IMG/VR virus record: IMGVR_UViG_3300050821_004771
Coordinates: 1 to 23,575 of that record
Strand: one strand, 5' to 3'
DNA from: a virus
Length of the DNA: 23,575 nt
The position numbers were made by a program, and so were the translations under genes. This document shows, piece after piece, positions 6,836 to 13,958 of this stretch (position 1 is its first letter; the number at the start of each line of letters is the position of its first letter). The notes under the pieces were generated by a model. The model was not told the origin of the DNA. It worked only from the letters and a program-made list of their open reading frames with translations, and ran no database searches.

Positions 6836-6886
6836 CCTCGCGTCGCATCCCTTCGCTGAGGGGATGCGGCGAGGGAACATTCCCTC
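6836..6886 (+). promoter_or_regulatory. Two mutually exclusive hairpins before the 310-residue gene
   Basis: Hairpin one pairs CCTCGC..CGCATCCC (6836-6851) with GGGATGCG GCGAGG (6861-6874), 14 pairs with a 2-base bulge. Hairpin two pairs GAGGGAA (6871-6877) with TTCCCTC (6880-6886). They share bases 6871-6874, so both cannot form fully at once. An AT-rich stretch and a GGGAGG ribosome site follow. This looks like a leader with alternative folds. Confidence 0.5.
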
Positions 6887-6912
6887 TAAATTAAAATCGG
6901 GAGGAAAGTGAG

Positions 6913-7845
6913 ATGAGACACATACACCATAGCAGTGAGATACCGCATCTCTGGATACACCAATCACAAGACAGTGCCAAGAATAGCAGTGGTAACCTGT
7001 ACTTCGACGCGACCACGATCTATTCCTATGGGAGTCACTTTCCCATTGCGGACATAGTGACGCGCAAAGGTGAACGCGCAGTGATGTTCACTACGCGAAC
7101 CTACAGTGTTACTACAGCAAAACATCTTTCACACGTACACGGAGCGATACCCGCTGGAGTACAAGTGTTCAATGTCCCGGAGATATTCGCCCATAACTAC
7201 GCCGCGAAGGACAAGCACAAAGCGAATCTCGAAAGCTACAGACACCGGATCAATGAGTTTGCCCTAAAGAGCGTCAGGGCCCGGAGTGCCTATAACAAAG
7301 AGTGGAAGCACCAAGAGGCTATAGCACTCGCGGCAGAGGCCAATCTGTATGCCAAGTTCTTCGGACTCAGATTCAAGCCGCCTACCGTTCCCGCACTCGA
7401 TGGAAACCTGATTCAAAAACTGAAAGCGGAGGATGACAAGCGCCTTGCGGCAGTGAACAAGGCCGCGAAGGAACGCGAGAGACTGAGGGAAGAGGGACGC
7501 CAAAAGCAAAGGGCGGAGTTTATCGAACGGTTCCGCAATGGGGGATCATTCTACGGGTACGGCGGGAACTATGACGTGCCGACTATGCTCCGATTGGAAG
7601 GCGAAGAGGTAGTTACGTCTAGAGGTGCCAGAGTACCGGTGTCCCATGCCAAGCGGACGCTCACTTTTGTGCGAGAGGTAATGCAATCGGGAGAGGAATG
7701 GAAGTCTAATGGCCATACGTTCCACATCGGACCGTACAGTCTGGACAAGATCGAAGCGAATGGGACCGTGTATGCAGGATGTCACGTGATCCCCTGGGAA
7801 GAGATAGAGAGACTGGCACCGGAACTAGAAGCAATACAGAGTTAA
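6913..7845 (+). CDS. Conserved phage/plasmid protein with central coiled coil
   Basis: A 310-residue protein with a good ribosome site (GGGAGG, 8 bases). The N-terminal part (about 1-90) has 'HLWIHQSQDSAKNSSGNLYF', 'ATTIYSYGSHFPIADIV', 'AVMFTTRTYSVTTAKH' and 'GAIPAG', a pattern I associate with hypothetical proteins of phages and plasmids. Residues 160-210 are a charged coiled coil (KAAKERERLREEGRQKQRAE). The C-terminal part (about 220-305) repeats a small beta-rich unit. No enzyme motif is visible. The widespread occurrence of similar proteins suggests a host-interaction role, but that is not shown here. Confidence 0.75.
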   Translation: MRHIHHSSEIPHLWIHQSQDSAKNSSGNLYFDATTIYSYGSHFPIADIVTRKGERAVMFTTRTYSVTTAKHLSHVHGAIPAGVQVFNVPEIFAHNYAAKDKHKANLESYRHRINEFALKSVRARSAYNKEWKHQEAIALAAEANLYAKFFGLRFKPPTVPALDGNLIQKLKAEDDKRLAAVNKAAKERERLREEGRQKQRAEFIERFRNGGSFYGYGGNYDVPTMLRLEGEEVVTSRGARVPVSHAKRTLTFVREVMQSGEEWKSNGHTFHIGPYSLDKIEANGTVYAGCHVIPWEEIERLAPELEAIQS

Positions 7846-7853
7846 TGGGAATC

Positions 7854-7885
7854 CCCTCCGTCTGCTCTCCCGATCAGACGGAGGG
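7854..7885 (+). repeat. Perfect 11-bp hairpin after the 310-residue gene
   Basis: CCCTCCGTCTG pairs perfectly with CAGACGGAGGG around a 10-base loop, 8 bases after the stop codon. The sequence after it (TTAGGG) has no T-run. It could terminate in a factor-dependent way or protect the mRNA 3' end. The remaining bases to 7983 hold only the leader of the next gene. Confidence 0.5.
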
Positions 7886-7983
7886 TTAGGGCAAGGGACA
7901 TCGTTGCGGCAGTCCTCGTAACCAGCGGCGGCGGGTACGCTGGCCCGAACACCCGCCAGTACATCGGGACAAAGGAGAACAGA

Positions 7984-8283
7984 ATGAGCACCGATAGAAA
8001 GCCCACCCAGAACGTGACCCTAACAGAATTGCAACTAGCGGACATTGCCACGATCACCGGCCAGATAGACCGTCTGGGCAAGAGTCTGGTCGAAGCCATG
8101 ACCCAACGGGATGAGTTGGTATCTGCGCTGGAGCGGATTCGCAACAAGATCGACATAGCCAATATCCGGCGTGACGGCAAGTGGGCTATACAGACGCTCG
8201 ACGCGATAGACGAGATCGCACAACGGGCGCTTGCGGGACAAGCAGGGAGGGAAGTTACGAGGGCCGAAGGCCCGAGTAACTGA
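7984..8283 (+). CDS. Small helical hypothetical protein
   Basis: A 99-residue protein preceded by AAAGGAG. It is mostly alpha helical with a likely coiled coil from residue 14 to 55 (QLADIATITGQIDRLGKSL and on). The last 15 residues (after GQAGRE) are encoded by a hairpin, so they may reflect RNA structure instead of protein function. No family recognised. Confidence 0.65.
   Translation: MSTDRKPTQNVTLTELQLADIATITGQIDRLGKSLVEAMTQRDELVSALERIRNKIDIANIRRDGKWAIQTLDAIDEIAQRALAGQAGREVTRAEGPSN
8253..8281 (+). repeat. Hairpin with tandem GA mismatch at the end of the helical gene
   Basis: AGTTAC/GTAACT and GGGCC/GGCCC stems flank opposed GA steps, which can form stable sheared pairs, with a GAA loop. 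It covers the last codons and stop of the gene. Its outer AGTTAC arm and GAA loop echo the hairpin at 5513-5542. Confidence 0.5.
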
Positions 8284-8304
8284 GTGGAGGGAATAGCATT
8301 GCCA

Positions 8305-8326
8305 GTGCTAAGCCTTAGCTTAGCAC
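8305..8326 (+). repeat. Perfect 9-bp hairpin (GTGCTAAGC / GCTTAGCAC)
   Basis: A perfect 9-pair stem with a CTTA loop lies 20 bases before ATG 8347. It argues that the in-frame upstream GTG at 8284 is not the start, since the intervening codons would be the hairpin itself. Confidence 0.55.
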
Positions 8327-8346
8327 CAAAAGGATGGAATTGTCAA

Positions 8347-8511
8347 ATGGAACTGACAGACGCGGACGTGCTGTACATTCGGGATGCCTCGCTGGACGAC
8401 TTGAGAGAGGAGCTGGAATACGCCAATCCAACCGACACAGAGTACCGCAAGGCACTCGCTGCGGAGATACTCAGACGCACCGCCAAGGCACCAGAAGGAG
8501 AAGCGCAATGA
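8347..8511 (+). CDS. Small acidic hypothetical protein
   Basis: A 54-residue protein from ATG 8347 (MELTDADVLYIRDASLDDLR). An AAGGATGGAA stretch lies 8 to 17 bases upstream. It is helical and acidic with no motif. A longer form from GTG 8284 is possible but would translate the hairpin. It ends in an ATGA overlap with the next gene, which supports both. Confidence 0.6.
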   Translation: MELTDADVLYIRDASLDDLREELEYANPTDTEYRKALAAEILRRTAKAPEGEAQ

Positions 8512-8669
8512 CTCACGAAGAGATCGGCGAATTGCAGCACAAAGCAGGCCGGAGCCGTAGCCCGATGGTTAGGTGTTGGGAAGACCAAGACCCGGCCACT
8601 CGGGTAGCCATCTGGATAGCGGCAGTGGGAGCGTTGGTTGTCGTAATGGGGTTGTGCTGGATGTTCTAA
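8508..8669 (+). CDS. Small C-terminal-anchored membrane protein
   Basis: A 53-residue protein in ATGA overlap with the gene before it. Residues 1-33 are polar and charged; residues 34-52 form one hydrophobic helix (VAIWIAAVGALVVVMGLCWM) at the very end, so it is probably tail-anchored with a cytoplasmic N-terminus. No family recognised. It is the last gene of the accessory block. Confidence 0.62.
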   Translation: MTHEEIGELQHKAGRSRSPMVRCWEDQDPATRVAIWIAAVGALVVVMGLCWMF

Positions 8670-8768
8670 ACGCCTCTCAGATACCCTCTAGAACGCAATA
8701 GGAGACGATTTGCGCAACTTTGGTCCCGAAAGGGCAAAATACCTTGTACCTGACTTTTACACAGTTAG

Positions 8769-8784
8769 TACTACAATCGTAGTA
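8769..8784. promoter_or_regulatory. Palindromic operator-like site TACTAC-AATC-GTAGTA
   Basis: A perfect 6-base inverted repeat around AATC, inside an AT-rich 170-base gap. It overlaps a weak promoter-like pair (TTTACA at 8756, TAGTAT at 8780). It is a likely target for the HTH protein encoded just downstream, or for another repressor. Confidence 0.45.
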
Positions 8785-8802
8785 TAAGATCGTAAAAATT
8801 CA

Positions 8803-8833
8803 TGTTGACAGTCCGTGTTAACAGGACTAAAAC
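8803..8833 (+). promoter_or_regulatory. Promoter with overlapping operator before the HTH gene
   Basis: TTGACA (8805-8810), 17 bases, then TAAAAC (8828-8833). TGTTGACA and TGTTAACA form a direct repeat 13 bases apart, and AGTCC/GGACT (8810-8814, 8824-8828) flank the second copy. A repressor bound here would block the promoter. The predicted start of transcription (about 8840) is only a few bases before ATG 8843, so the mRNA may be leaderless. Confidence 0.55.
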
Positions 8834-8842
8834 GCATGGGTC

Positions 8843-9088
8843 ATGTCAAAGAAACCCACAAACAAACAGACTGGCAAGCAGTATGTCGGCATCATTGAAG
8901 CGGCACACATCCTGGGCACTTGGCCGAGCTACATTCACACTCTCATGCGTATGAGCAAACTGCGCGGTGCCAAGATCGACGGCAAATGGAAGCTCGACTT
9001 CAATGAAGTGAAGGCCTACGCGGAGCGCTTGCATGAGAAACGGCTATCGCGGTCCGACGTGCTGGGTGGCGATGGGGACGCCGCTTGA
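8843..9088 (+). CDS. Excisionase-family (MerR-like) HTH DNA-binding protein
   Basis: An 81-residue protein. Residues 14-66 match the winged-HTH layout of excisionase/MerR-like proteins: 'YVGIIEAAHILGTWPSYIH' (helix-turn-helix), 'LMRMSKLRGAKIDGKWKLD' (wing with Gly and Trp) and 'FNEVKAYAERLHEKR' (closing helix). Proteins like this act as excisionases or small repressors. No integrase is present in the window, so a regulatory role is as likely. It has no ribosome site and lies right behind a promoter with operator-like repeats, suggesting self-regulation and leaderless translation. Confidence 0.78.
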   Translation: MSKKPTNKQTGKQYVGIIEAAHILGTWPSYIHTLMRMSKLRGAKIDGKWKLDFNEVKAYAERLHEKRLSRSDVLGGDGDAA

Positions 9089-9135
9089 TCTCCTATAAAG
9101 AAGGAGTAAACCCTGATTTCAGCAGATTTGATGAA

Positions 9136-9183
9136 ATACTGTATTACAGCCGAAATACAGTAATACAGTATGACACGTAATAC
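9136..9183. repeat. GTAATACA repeat cluster (operator or centromere-like)
   Basis: A perfect 12-base inverted repeat, ATACTGTATTAC (9136-9147) and GTAATACAGTAT (9160-9171), is followed by a further GTAATACA (9176-9183), with AATACAG also inside the loop. These lie directly before a ribbon-helix-helix gene. Such proteins bind short tandem or inverted repeats in their own promoter, so this is probably its operator. The region may also fold as an RNA hairpin. Confidence 0.62.
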
Positions 9184-9195
9184 AAAGAGGGTTAA

Positions 9196-9741
9196 ATGCC
9201 ACAATCTAAAGCACCTAAACCGACATTACTCGTAAAGGCGCCTGACACAAAGTACGTCGTACCTGATGAAGACCACGAGATAATGATCAGTTGTCGTATC
9301 AGCAAGAGGGTGCTTCGGTTGGTGGAATTGAGCGTTGACGAGGCTAAAAAAAGACTGCCGCTCAAGACCAAAACGGACTATTACCGCTGGTCGATTGAAC
9401 ACGGTTTGAAGGTTATGATCCCCGATCTGAAGAACGACAGAATTTCGGCTTTTCACGAGCAACTGGAGAACCATCGGGAGTTGCTGCGGGAACAGAACCT
9501 GCGACGCCAGGTGCTAGGACAAATGGACGACATCCGTAAGGAAGTTGCCTTGCTGGAATCATTGAACGCTCAGAGCGAGATTCCTAAATTCCTTCGCAAA
9601 GAGTACCGAAGCATTATGGCCTACCCAGTGACTTTCTGGACCAACCGAGTGAGGGAGCAATTTGAAACCGAGTACAAGGACAGAATCAAGCGGGACAGGA
9701 TCAGTGTGGGACCGAGCGATGCCGAAGACGAAGAAGAATGA
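9196..9741 (+). CDS. Ribbon-helix-helix-like DNA-binding protein
   Basis: A 181-residue protein with AGAGGG before its ATG. Residues 30-77 fit a ribbon-helix-helix fold: strand 'IMISCRIS', helix 'RVLRLVELSVDEAKKRLP', turn, then helix 'KTDYYRWSIEHGLKVM'. Residues 85-125 form a coiled-coil-like helix and the end is acidic (DAEDEEE). The repeat cluster immediately upstream is the expected kind of target, so it probably represses itself and possibly the recombination operon behind it. A ParB-like partition role is possible but no ParA is seen. Confidence 0.65.
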   Translation: MPQSKAPKPTLLVKAPDTKYVVPDEDHEIMISCRISKRVLRLVELSVDEAKKRLPLKTKTDYYRWSIEHGLKVMIPDLKNDRISAFHEQLENHRELLREQNLRRQVLGQMDDIRKEVALLESLNAQSEIPKFLRKEYRSIMAYPVTFWTNRVREQFETEYKDRIKRDRISVGPSDAEDEEE

Positions 9742-10300
9742 AATGCCGGAATGGTTGCGGCGGGACTTGCAACGGTGGGAACACTGGGGACCAGTGCATG
9801 AATTCCGTGCGGATATGGCTCGTTCCAATGCGGTTTCGGCTGGAGTAACTATACTCAACTACATGGAGGCTATGGTTGGCTATAGTGGGAATTGGCTGAC
9901 TTTTTGCGCGATGACTGACGTACTGAACGTGCTTCCAAAAGACCTGAAGATTGCGATTGAACTGCGTTTCGGTGAATGCTTCATCAGAGTCTTGGAGAAA
10001 GGACTGAAAGTGAAAGCCCAAAGCGAGATCCAAATACCCTGTGATGTCTGTGGCCAGTTGGTACGTCTGTGGTCGGACGGAACCATAGTGGATCACCGGA
10101 ACAAGCGGACCCACCACCGATGTAAGGGAAGCGGGACCGAACGACATGCTGCGAAGGTAGAGCCAACACCACCCGTTACAGGTGATCCTACTTGCGCCTC
10201 TTGTGGGATGACCATGCGGAAAGAAGGTCAAGTGTGGGTTTGCGATAATTGCGGAGATACCAGTGTGCCGGATTCACTGCGAGGTACGGTTGCCAGTTAG
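9719..10300 (+). CDS. Zinc-binding protein, two Cys clusters
   Basis: A protein of 193 residues from ATG 9719; ATG 9743, just after the previous stop, would give 185. The helical N-terminal half has no known motif. The second half holds 'IPCDVCGQLVRLWSDGTI' with a following 'THHRC' (a Cys/His zinc site) and a C-terminal zinc ribbon 'CASCGMTMRKEGQVWVCDNC'. It may be a replication or recombination accessory protein that binds DNA, given that it is translated just before the helicase, whose GTG start lies inside its 3' end. Confidence 0.65.
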   Translation: MPKTKKNEMPEWLRRDLQRWEHWGPVHEFRADMARSNAVSAGVTILNYMEAMVGYSGNWLTFCAMTDVLNVLPKDLKIAIELRFGECFIRVLEKGLKVKAQSEIQIPCDVCGQLVRLWSDGTIVDHRNKRTHHRCKGSGTERHAAKVEPTPPVTGDPTCASCGMTMRKEGQVWVCDNCGDTSVPDSLRGTVAS

Positions 10301-12791
10301 TTCTATCGGGATACTGCCGGAACCCTCCGCTCTTGGCCTGCCTGAGCGTTTCTCCGACTGGAGGCCAGGGCAGGAAGATGCCGCTTTGCGTGCGGTCGAA
10401 AGTACCAAGCGATTCGTCGTGCTGGCACTTCCTACGGGCTCTGGCAAGAGTCTGGCGTACCTGGCAGCGGCGCAACTGTCCGGGGAGCGGACTGCGTTCC
10501 TAACGAGTACGAAGGGACTACAAAACCAACTGTGTCTGGCACCGGAAACCAAAGTTCTTACGTCTACATTTCGCTGGATTCCCATAGGTGATCTGAAGTG
10601 CGGTGACGTTGTTATGGGTTTTGATGAATACCTTGCACCGACCAGACGTTACTGGAAACCTTCAAGGGTTTTGTCTGTGCGTTGGTCGAAGCGTCCGGCC
10701 TATGTTTTATTTCTGGAAGATGGAACAACGGTAACAGCGACAGCGGATCACCAATGGCTTTGTCGAAGTTGGGGCGGTCAGTCTCCGTGGATTACAACCA
10801 GCAATCTCAGAGTGGAAGGAAAATATGCTTCGCACCTCTCCAAAATAGTAGATGTTTGGGAGACCGATCAAAGTTATCAAGCAGGATACCTTGCTGCCGC
10901 ATTCGATGGCGAAGGTCATTTGACGCAGCGTCGCTATAGAAAAGGTGACGGACGTGATAATGGTGTTTCAGTAGGATTGTTCTTCTCTCAAGTGAAAAAC
11001 GAGATGCTTGAGCGTGTTAAGGAATATCTCTACCTGAAGAAATTCCGATTCAGTAAGCATCTTCAAACAAGAACAAATCCGAAACATCGCAATTGCGAAA
11101 TCATTGAAGTTGGTCATCGTAGAGACATCATTCGTTTCCTTGGTCAAATTAGACCTGTGCGTCTTCTTGGTAAGGTCAAGTTGGACTTGTTCGGCATGAT
11201 CGGACCAGTCCGTAGAGTTAAGGTAATAGGCCGAGAATATATTGGCACGTGCGACATGGTTGACATCTCTACTACGAGCAAGACTTTTGTTGCCGAAGGT
11301 TTCGCTACACACAACTGTAGTGACTTCCAATCGAGCGGTCTATTAGACATCCGGGGACAGAACAACTACCCCTGCCTTTATCACAATGGGACTGAGCCGC
11401 GCAGAGCGGGTGAACATGCAAGATTAGGCGGCAACCAGTCAGCAGAACACGGCCATACGCGAGGACATGCCTCACCAGCGTTTCCCTCGGCTGAGATGCC
11501 GACAGTCCCTACCCTTTCTTGTGACGAAGGACCGTGCCATGGGGGAGTCAGATGCGAGTTGAAGGAGAGCGGTTGCGTCTACTTCGACCGAGTTAGGTTG
11601 GCTCGCCAAGTCACTCTGGTTTCTACCAACTACTCCTATTGGATGCACCAAATGGAAAACGGCGGAGGTCTCGGTCCGTTCTCTATGTTGGTGTTGGATG
11701 AGGCTCACGATGCCCTGGATCAGCTTTCAAATTATCTGGCAGTCGAGCTGTTCCCCTCCGATCTGGATATTCTTGGTGAGGATAGATTCCCCGAACACAA
11801 TGCATTCGAGCCTTGGAAAGTTTGTTCACGAGTTTGGCTGGACCGTGCCCGGTCGCAACGAGAGTCCCTCGAAGCGGCTGTAAAGGCCGGTTTGGCTGAC
11901 GGTGATAGTCGGCGGGCCGTGCATCAAGCGAAGCATCTCAAGAAACTTGAGCGGAAACTGGCGCAGTTGTCTTCCGCTCAGGGAGACTGGGTCTTCCAGG
12001 TGACGCGGCGAGGACCCAGTGGGAGCCTAGTAGCCCGCTTTGACCCGGTGTGGCCTGCCGACTATGCCGAAAGGAGACTGTTCTGTGGGATTAAGAGGGT
12101 CGTTCTTACCTCCGCCACGATTCGTCCGAAGACTCTTGAACTTCTGGGTATTGGTCATGGCGATGTGGACTTTCAGGAGTACCCTTCCAGCTTTCCAGTG
12201 GGTAGGCGTCCTGTCTATTTTGTCCCTAGTGTACGCATGGACAAGCGAGCGACGCCCGGACACATGCGAGCCTGGATATCGAAGATCGACGCTATCATTA
12301 GGCCCAGACTCAAAGGGAAGGGAATTATCCACGCTGTTTCCTATCAAAGAGCGCAGTGGATCGCCAGAAACTCCGAGTTCGCCGGACACATGTTTGTCCA
12401 TAACACAGGAACAGCACGAGAGACGATTGCGAAGTTTAAGGAGGCGGTCCCACCGGCAATTCTAGTTAGTCCCAGTGTCTCAACGGGATTTGACTTCCCT
12501 GATGATGAGTGTCGCTGGCAGATCCTATGCAAAGTCCCGTTCCCTGACACTCGCGACTTAGTCACCAAAGCTCGCAGTGACCGGGATAGAGACTATCCTA
12601 TGTACCAAGCGATGCAAGAGATCGTTCAGATGGCGGGGAGAAGTACCAGGAGCGAGGACGACTGGTCGGAGGTACTGATAGTAGACGACCACTTTGAATG
12701 GTTCTGGCCTAAGTTCAAGAAGTTCGCTCCGAAGTGGTTTGCAGAAGCAGTCGAGTTGTGTAAGGTCATACCCAAACCCTTAGAGAAGTAA
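10263..12791 (+). CDS. XPD/DinG-like Fe-S DNA helicase interrupted by an intein
   Basis: An 842-codon frame for a superfamily 2 helicase plus intein; spliced length would be 581 residues. Walker A 'LPTGSGKS' is at 56-63, motif Ia-like 'TSTKGLQNQL' at 81-90, 'NNYPC' at 367-371, then Cys420, 425, 431 and 438 (an Fe-S cluster region as in XPD/DinG), DEAH box at 479-482, and motif VI 'QMAGRSTR' at 789-796. The enzyme would unwind DNA 5' to 3' in replication or recombination. GTG 10263 has GGAG 6 bases upstream; TTG 10290 is an alternative. Residues 376-416 between the YPC cysteine and the others are unusually Gly/His rich. Confidence 0.88.
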   Translation: MCRIHCEVRLPVSSIGILPEPSALGLPERFSDWRPGQEDAALRAVESTKRFVVLALPTGSGKSLAYLAAAQLSGERTAFLTSTKGLQNQLCLAPETKVLTSTFRWIPIGDLKCGDVVMGFDEYLAPTRRYWKPSRVLSVRWSKRPAYVLFLEDGTTVTATADHQWLCRSWGGQSPWITTSNLRVEGKYASHLSKIVDVWETDQSYQAGYLAAAFDGEGHLTQRRYRKGDGRDNGVSVGLFFSQVKNEMLERVKEYLYLKKFRFSKHLQTRTNPKHRNCEIIEVGHRRDIIRFLGQIRPVRLLGKVKLDLFGMIGPVRRVKVIGREYIGTCDMVDISTTSKTFVAEGFATHNCSDFQSSGLLDIRGQNNYPCLYHNGTEPRRAGEHARLGGNQSAEHGHTRGHASPAFPSAEMPTVPTLSCDEGPCHGGVRCELKESGCVYFDRVRLARQVTLVSTNYSYWMHQMENGGGLGPFSMLVLDEAHDALDQLSNYLAVELFPSDLDILGEDRFPEHNAFEPWKVCSRVWLDRARSQRESLEAAVKAGLADGDSRRAVHQAKHLKKLERKLAQLSSAQGDWVFQVTRRGPSGSLVARFDPVWPADYAERRLFCGIKRVVLTSATIRPKTLELLGIGHGDVDFQEYPSSFPVGRRPVYFVPSVRMDKRATPGHMRAWISKIDAIIRPRLKGKGIIHAVSYQRAQWIARNSEFAGHMFVHNTGTARETIAKFKEAVPPAILVSPSVSTGFDFPDDECRWQILCKVPFPDTRDLVTKARSDRDRDYPMYQAMQEIVQMAGRSTRSEDDWSEVLIVDDHFEWFWPKFKKFAPKWFAEAVELCKVIPKPLEK
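10533..11315 (+). mobile_element. 261-residue intein with LAGLIDADG homing endonuclease motif
   Basis: Host codons 91-351 form an in-frame intein. It begins with Cys1 (CLAPETKVLT), has a block B 'TATADHQW' (Thr70, His73) and ends 'VAEGFATHN' with penultimate His260 and Asn261, followed by Cys+1 of the helicase: all residues needed for standard class 1 splicing. One LAGLIDADG motif is clear (GYLAAAFDGEGH, 118-129), and 'RFLGQIRPVRLL' near 201-212 fits the end of that domain, so the endonuclease probably works as a homodimer. It sits right after a conserved helicase motif, a typical insertion point. Its codons look more AT-rich than the flanks, consistent with separate ancestry. Confidence 0.88.
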
Positions 12792-12819
12792 AATTCAAAA
12801 CAAAAAAGGAGCAACACCA

Positions 12820-13665
12820 ATGCCACTTGGCAAGCCTAGTGTAGTGAAAGGGAAGTCGGGCCAGGGATCAAAGGACCGCAAGCCGATCAGCGTTGCACCG
12901 TCAGACGCAGTCTCAGGCGGCGGGGCACCGGACAACGTGGACACCACCATTATGGAGATGACCGCGACCACGTGGGACTATAACGGCAGTCAGGAACCAA
13001 GCGCGTTCCTTCTGGTTAAACTGAAGGACGACGATGAGACCGAACACGAACAGTATTACTCCGCTGGCGATCTGAGTAAGATCGTTCCGTCTGACGACGG
13101 AGCGTGCTTCTACCCGGCAGAGGGGAGCAGTGTAACTGGACTGAATAACAACTGCAATGCCTACTTGTTTCTCGGCGCACTTGTGGATCAGGGTTTCCCG
13201 GAAGACAAGCTGCGGGATGAAGGGTTCCAGACTGCGGTGGGACTCCGGGGGCATATGAATGCGATTGCACCGAAGAAGAAGAGGGAGGGACTGGAGGGAG
13301 GGAACAAACCCATTGGGGTGTTCACCAAGATCCACTCACTGCCGTGGGAGGGAACAAAGGGTAAGGGAAAAGCCCAACCTTCCACCACATCTCGTGGGGC
13401 TTCGACTCCCGCACGTGGAGCTTCGGAATCCTTAAACGGTTCGGGGAGTGAGCTGAACGATGAAGCAATCGAAGCCGTGGTTGCTGCATTGGCCAAGGCA
13501 GAAGGGCCGATAGAAGTCAAACGGCTGGGGATGGCTGCGTTCCAAGCCGCTCCCAAAGCCGCTCATAGGAAGGAGCTGATTAAGTACGTCGTCCAGAACG
13601 ACTTCCTGGAACAAGACGGGTTGCCGTTCGCGGTGGACGGTGACATGGTGGTGATGACCGAATAG
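12820..13665 (+). CDS. Putative phage ssDNA-binding protein
   Basis: A 281-residue protein with AAAGGAG upstream. A disordered Gly/Ser/Lys-rich N-terminus (1-40) is followed by a beta-rich region (about 40-175: 'SAFLLVKLKDDDETEHEQYY', 'GLNNNCNAYLFLGALVDQGF'), which could be an OB fold. A low-complexity linker (about 185-205) leads to a C-terminal domain (about 210-281) resembling a winged helix. Its place between helicase and PD-(D/E)XK nuclease, with the RecA-like ATPase nearby, supports a ssDNA-binding function. No motif proves it; high expression would fit the strong ribosome site. Confidence 0.5.
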   Translation: MPLGKPSVVKGKSGQGSKDRKPISVAPSDAVSGGGAPDNVDTTIMEMTATTWDYNGSQEPSAFLLVKLKDDDETEHEQYYSAGDLSKIVPSDDGACFYPAEGSSVTGLNNNCNAYLFLGALVDQGFPEDKLRDEGFQTAVGLRGHMNAIAPKKKREGLEGGNKPIGVFTKIHSLPWEGTKGKGKAQPSTTSRGASTPARGASESLNGSGSELNDEAIEAVVAALAKAEGPIEVKRLGMAAFQAAPKAAHRKELIKYVVQNDFLEQDGLPFAVDGDMVVMTE

Positions 13666-13678
13666 AAAAGGAGGAGCA

Positions 13679-13954
13679 ATGAGTTGGAGTGCATCATTCG
13701 TAAAAGCCGTACCAAGAGCAGAAGCCTCTGTAGCGATAGATCAGTTGACTACAGGGGCACAAACCGAAGGACCGGCGATAGCTCAATGCGAATTGGCTAA
13801 GAAGGCGGCCAAAGAGATTCTCGCTGGCATTCCTGGTCCTTATGTGCAGGTCTCACTTAGCGGTCACGCGAACGGAGTCGGTTGGCAGAAGAAAGAAGGA
13901 ATGGCCAACGACACCATCTACATCAGTGTGACACAAATAACGGAGGTTCCATAA
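13679..13954 (+). CDS. Small hypothetical protein in the recombination operon
   Basis: A 91-residue protein with an AAAGGAGGAG ribosome site. It is helical up to about residue 48 (AIAQCELAKKAAKEIL) and beta-rich after it (YVQVSLSGHANG, TIYISVTQI), a compact alpha/beta fold. I recall similar short proteins in phages next to nuclease and recombinase genes, with no known activity. It lies 4 bases before the nuclease gene. Confidence 0.65.
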   Translation: MSWSASFVKAVPRAEASVAIDQLTTGAQTEGPAIAQCELAKKAAKEILAGIPGPYVQVSLSGHANGVGWQKKEGMANDTIYISVTQITEVP

Positions 13955-13958
13955 ACAA

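Noticed and set aside
7846-7890. 14-codon frame across the hairpin after the 310-residue gene
   Set aside because: ATG at 7846 forms TAATG but the peptide is encoded by the hairpin itself and has no other support.
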